Below, piece by piece: positions 15,101-16,996 of a stretch of DNA of 16,996 bases. Under the pieces are notes generated by a model that did no database searches, was not told where the DNA came from, and saw only the letters and a list, made by a program, of their open reading frames with translations. This DNA comes from Actinomycetota bacterium (GTDB lineage: Bacteria > Actinomycetota > Thermoleophilia > Solirubrobacterales > Thermoleophilaceae), in contig VAWV01000027.1 of assembly GCA_005883295.1 (NCBI GenBank), positions 2,613-19,608 on the forward strand, in the 5' to 3' direction. A program made the translations under genes and the position numbers. Each line of letters opens with the position of its first letter. The stretch's first letter is position 1.

Positions 15101-15484
15101 ATGGATCCAGCCACGCTCGACGAAGCGCCGCTGTTCGCGCCGCTTCCCGCGGACACCAAGCAGGAATTGGCCGAGCATGTGAACGACGTCGTGGTCGACT
15201 CCGGCAAGCACCTCGTGGACCAGGGCGACCCCGCGTACAACCTCTTCGTGATCCTCAAGGGCCGGGCCGAGGTCTACCGCGCCGGTGAGTCGGTCGCGGA
15301 GCTGGGACCCGGCGACTTCTTCGGCGAGATGGGCACGGTGGGGGAGACTGAGCGGTCGGCAACGGTCGTCTCGAAGGGCCAGATGCGGCTGCTCACGCTC
15401 TCGACCCGCGACGTGCAGCGCCTGAAGGAGAAGGCGCCGGACGTCCTAGAGGAGCTGGAACGGGCGATCGAGGAGCGTTCCTAG
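15101..15484 (+). CDS. Stand-alone cyclic-nucleotide-binding (Crp-like sensor) domain protein
   Basis: Encodes 127 residues, almost entirely one cyclic-nucleotide-binding beta-barrel: LFAPLPADTKQELAEHV (11-27), a GKHLVDQGDPAYNLFVILKG strand pair (35-54), and the phosphate-binding cassette GDFFGEMGTVGETERSATV (71-89), with Glu76 and Arg85 in the places that contact ribose and phosphate. It ends in an acidic helix (EELERAIEERS). There is no helix-turn-helix, so it is not a Crp transcription factor by itself; it could be a cNMP-responsive adaptor or a domain whose partner is encoded elsewhere. The start ATG 15101 follows a GGGATGAGGG purine run. It lies 28 bases after menF and ends convergently on the menD stop. 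Confidence 0.85.
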   Translation: MDPATLDEAPLFAPLPADTKQELAEHVNDVVVDSGKHLVDQGDPAYNLFVILKGRAEVYRAGESVAELGPGDFFGEMGTVGETERSATVVSKGQMRLLTLSTRDVQRLKEKAPDVLEELERAIEERS

Positions 15485-16996
15485 CCGAGAGCGGCCGCCA
15501 CCCGCTCGTACAGCGCGCGGTGCAGGCGGACGTTCTCCGCCCGATCCGTCCTGACCTCCACGAGCCGGAAGCCCAGCCAGCTCGGCCACGCGGGCAAGGT
15601 CCACGTCCACCGGGGTGGCGATGTGCTCCTCGTACGCGGCGGCGTCGGCCGCTTCCGCGACCGGCAGGAAGTCGAAGATCCCGCCGCCGCCGTTGTTGGC
15701 GCAGACGACCGTCAGCTCCACGCCCAGCCGTCGGGCGGTGATGAGCCCGCCGATGTCGTGCAGCAGCGCGAGGTCTCCGGTGAGGAGGTATGTGCGCTCG
15801 CCGGCCACGACGGCTGCGCCGGCCGCGGAGGACACCGTTCCGTCGATCCCGTTCGCCCCGCGGTTGGCGAACAGGTCGAGGCGTTTCTCCATCCGGGGCA
15901 GGAAGGCCTCCACGTCGCGGATCGGCATCGACGAGGCGATCCAGAGGGTGGAGTCCTCGGGCGCGGCGTCCGCGACCGCGTTCCAGACCTTCGGCTCGAA
16001 GGGGTCGGGCGTGGCTGCCAGCGCCTCCGGGACCAGCGCGTCCGCCTCGCGCCAGGTGCGCAGCCAGTGCTCGTCTGGTGTTGGCCGGTTCTCCTCGAGC
16101 TCGGCGCACAGGCTCCCGGCGAACAGGTTCGGATCGCAGTGCTCGATGCGCTCGGCCCGACGCGTGGGGTCGTCCCAGGTGGCGTGCGGGTCGACGACGA
16201 TCTGCCGGCATCGCTCGAGCCAGGCGCGCAGGGGCTTGGACGTGGGCGTGGCGCCGATACGGATCACGAGGTCCGCCTGGTGGCGGTCAGCGAAGCGCTC
16301 GCTCCGCAGGAGCACGTCGTAGTGGGAGATCACGGTCGCCTGCTCGTAGCCGAGCGGCCCGCAGCGGATGCCCGAGGTGGCGTCGGCCAGGATCGGCCAC
16401 CCCAGCACGGCGGCGAGGTCGGCCGCGTCCTGGGTGACGCCCGCGTTCGCACCGACGACGATTGAACCCCGTCTGGCGGCGCCGATCTCGCGGGCGAGGC
16501 TCGGCGTACGCTCGAAGCCGCGCGGCCTGATCGCGTCGGGGTCGCGCGGCGCCTCGGTCACCGACACCCACGGGGCGCCGTCGGGCCGCCCTTCCCAATC
16601 CGCCGCGTCGAGCGGCTCCGGCACCGGCGCCAGCGGCTCGCGGAGCGGGAAGTTGACGTGGACCGGGCCCGGCCTGCCCCCGACGGCGGTCGCCACGGCA
16701 CGGCACGCAAGCGCCCGGTGGTGGATGGCGGACTCACGCGAGGGCTCGTGGTCGCCGACCTCGGCGAACCACTTCACGAAGCCGCCGTAGAGCTTCAGCT
16801 GGTCGATCGCCTGCCCCGCGCCCACCTCGCGCAGCTCGGGCGGCCGGTCAGCCGTCATCACGACGAGCGGGACCCGCGCCTCGCGCGCCTCCACCACCGC
16901 CGGCATCAGGTTCGCGGCCGCGGTGCCGGAGGTGCACGTCACGGTCACCGGCTTGCCCGTGGTCTTGGCGATGCCCAGTGCCACGAAGCCGGCCGA
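15446..16996 (-). CDS. menD: SEPHCHC synthase (partial: N-terminus outside window; C-terminus frameshifted)
   Basis: A thiamine-diphosphate enzyme joining isochorismate and 2-oxoglutarate, the step after MenF in menaquinone synthesis. The frame enters from beyond 16996 with the family sequence SAGFVALG and KPVTVTCTSGTAAANLMPAVVEA. The TPP/Mg2+ motif appears as GDLALLHDIGGL and NNGGGGIFDFLP (about 15691-15776). The catalytic Glu region lies just beyond the window. After VDVDLARVAELAG (near 15575) the frame runs on to a CTA-strand stop at 15446-15448 with an unrelated tail (RGGQDGSGGERPP). The expected MenD end (FRLVEVRTDRAENVRLHRAL, stopping at 15481-15483) lies in another frame beginning at the CCC run 15572-15574. 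One extra base would explain the frame change. The normal family also has about 20 residues between these two blocks that are missing here. Confidence 0.92.
   Translation of the reverse strand, partial: SAGFVALGIAKTTGKPVTVTCTSGTAAANLMPAVVEAREARVPLVVMTADRPPELREVGAGQAIDQLKLYGGFVKWFAEVGDHEPSRESAIHHRALACRAVATAVGGRPGPVHVNFPLREPLAPVPEPLDAADWEGRPDGAPWVSVTEAPRDPDAIRPRGFERTPSLAREIGAARRGSIVVGANAGVTQDAADLAAVLGWPILADATSGIRCGPLGYEQATVISHYDVLLRSERFADRHQADLVIRIGATPTSKPLRAWLERCRQIVVDPHATWDDPTRRAERIEHCDPNLFAGSLCAELEENRPTPDEHWLRTWREADALVPEALAATPDPFEPKVWNAVADAAPEDSTLWIASSMPIRDVEAFLPRMEKRLDLFANRGANGIDGTVSSAAGAAVVAGERTYLLTGDLALLHDIGGLITARRLGVELTVVCANNGGGGIFDFLPVAEAADAAAYEEHIATPVDVDLARVAELAGLPARGGQDGSGGERPPAPRAVRAGGGRSRLGTLLDRPFQLL

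Noticed and set aside
15101..15484. Calling the cNBD protein a Crp/Fnr transcription regulator
   Set aside because: The protein ends right after the sensor barrel and one acidic helix; no helix-turn-helix is encoded before the stop or in the next bases.

Overview
The window is very G+C-rich DNA, densely packed with genes, many starting at GTG. Gene content and style suggest an actinomycete-type bacterium, most likely class Thermoleophilia (Solirubrobacterales/Gaiellales-like). That placement is inference. It rests on codon bias, TAGACT-like -10 boxes placed just upstream of starts, a GMC oxidoreductase with an N-terminal helical extension, a secreted protein with Cys-containing RTX repeats, and familiar small Thermoleophilia membrane/zinc-ribbon proteins. 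No tRNA, rRNA, CRISPR array, insertion sequence or prophage was seen, and no gene-free stretch exceeds 100 bases.

Layout. 1-144 is the Pro/Glu-rich C-terminus of a gene entering from the left. It converges on a GMC-family flavin oxidoreductase on the minus strand (to about 2100), with a strong hairpin between them. Upstream of the GMC gene, in the same minus-strand unit, is a four-helix membrane protein of unknown function (2102-2557). Diverging from it is gatC-gatA-gatB (2594-about 5680), the tRNA-dependent amidotransferase that makes Gln-tRNA and/or Asn-tRNA. Next come a 74-residue conserved-looking protein (5737), a two-helix membrane protein of unknown function (5970), a broken type II NADH dehydrogenase-like gene (6622-7880), and a secreted beta-helix plus RTX protein (7917-9746). 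A tandem-GNAT protein (9804), a 57-residue membrane peptide (10822) and a two-helix zinc-ribbon protein (11009) follow. The right part is a tightly packed run of ilvB-ilvN (acetohydroxyacid synthase), menF-type isochorismate synthase and a stand-alone cyclic-nucleotide-binding-domain protein, facing a convergent menD.

How genes work together. GatCAB is one enzyme. IlvB and IlvN are the catalytic and regulatory subunits of the first common step of branched-chain amino-acid synthesis. MenF and MenD are consecutive menaquinone enzymes (chorismate to isochorismate to SEPHCHC). Menaquinone is the acceptor an intact NDH-2 would reduce.

Main oddities. Three recognisable genes (gatB C-terminus, NDH-2 middle, menD C-terminus) each lose a short family-conserved stretch together with the reading frame. 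A fourth (GMC) has its family-like N-terminus upstream of any usual start codon. All four sites sit on compact GC inverted repeats. This points either to systematic small losses in the assembly or to real lesions. I found no strong case for a wholly new multi-gene system. The best candidates for undescribed biology are the GMC plus four-helix membrane pair, the CSLREA/anchor-Q/RTX secreted protein, and the small membrane proteins.
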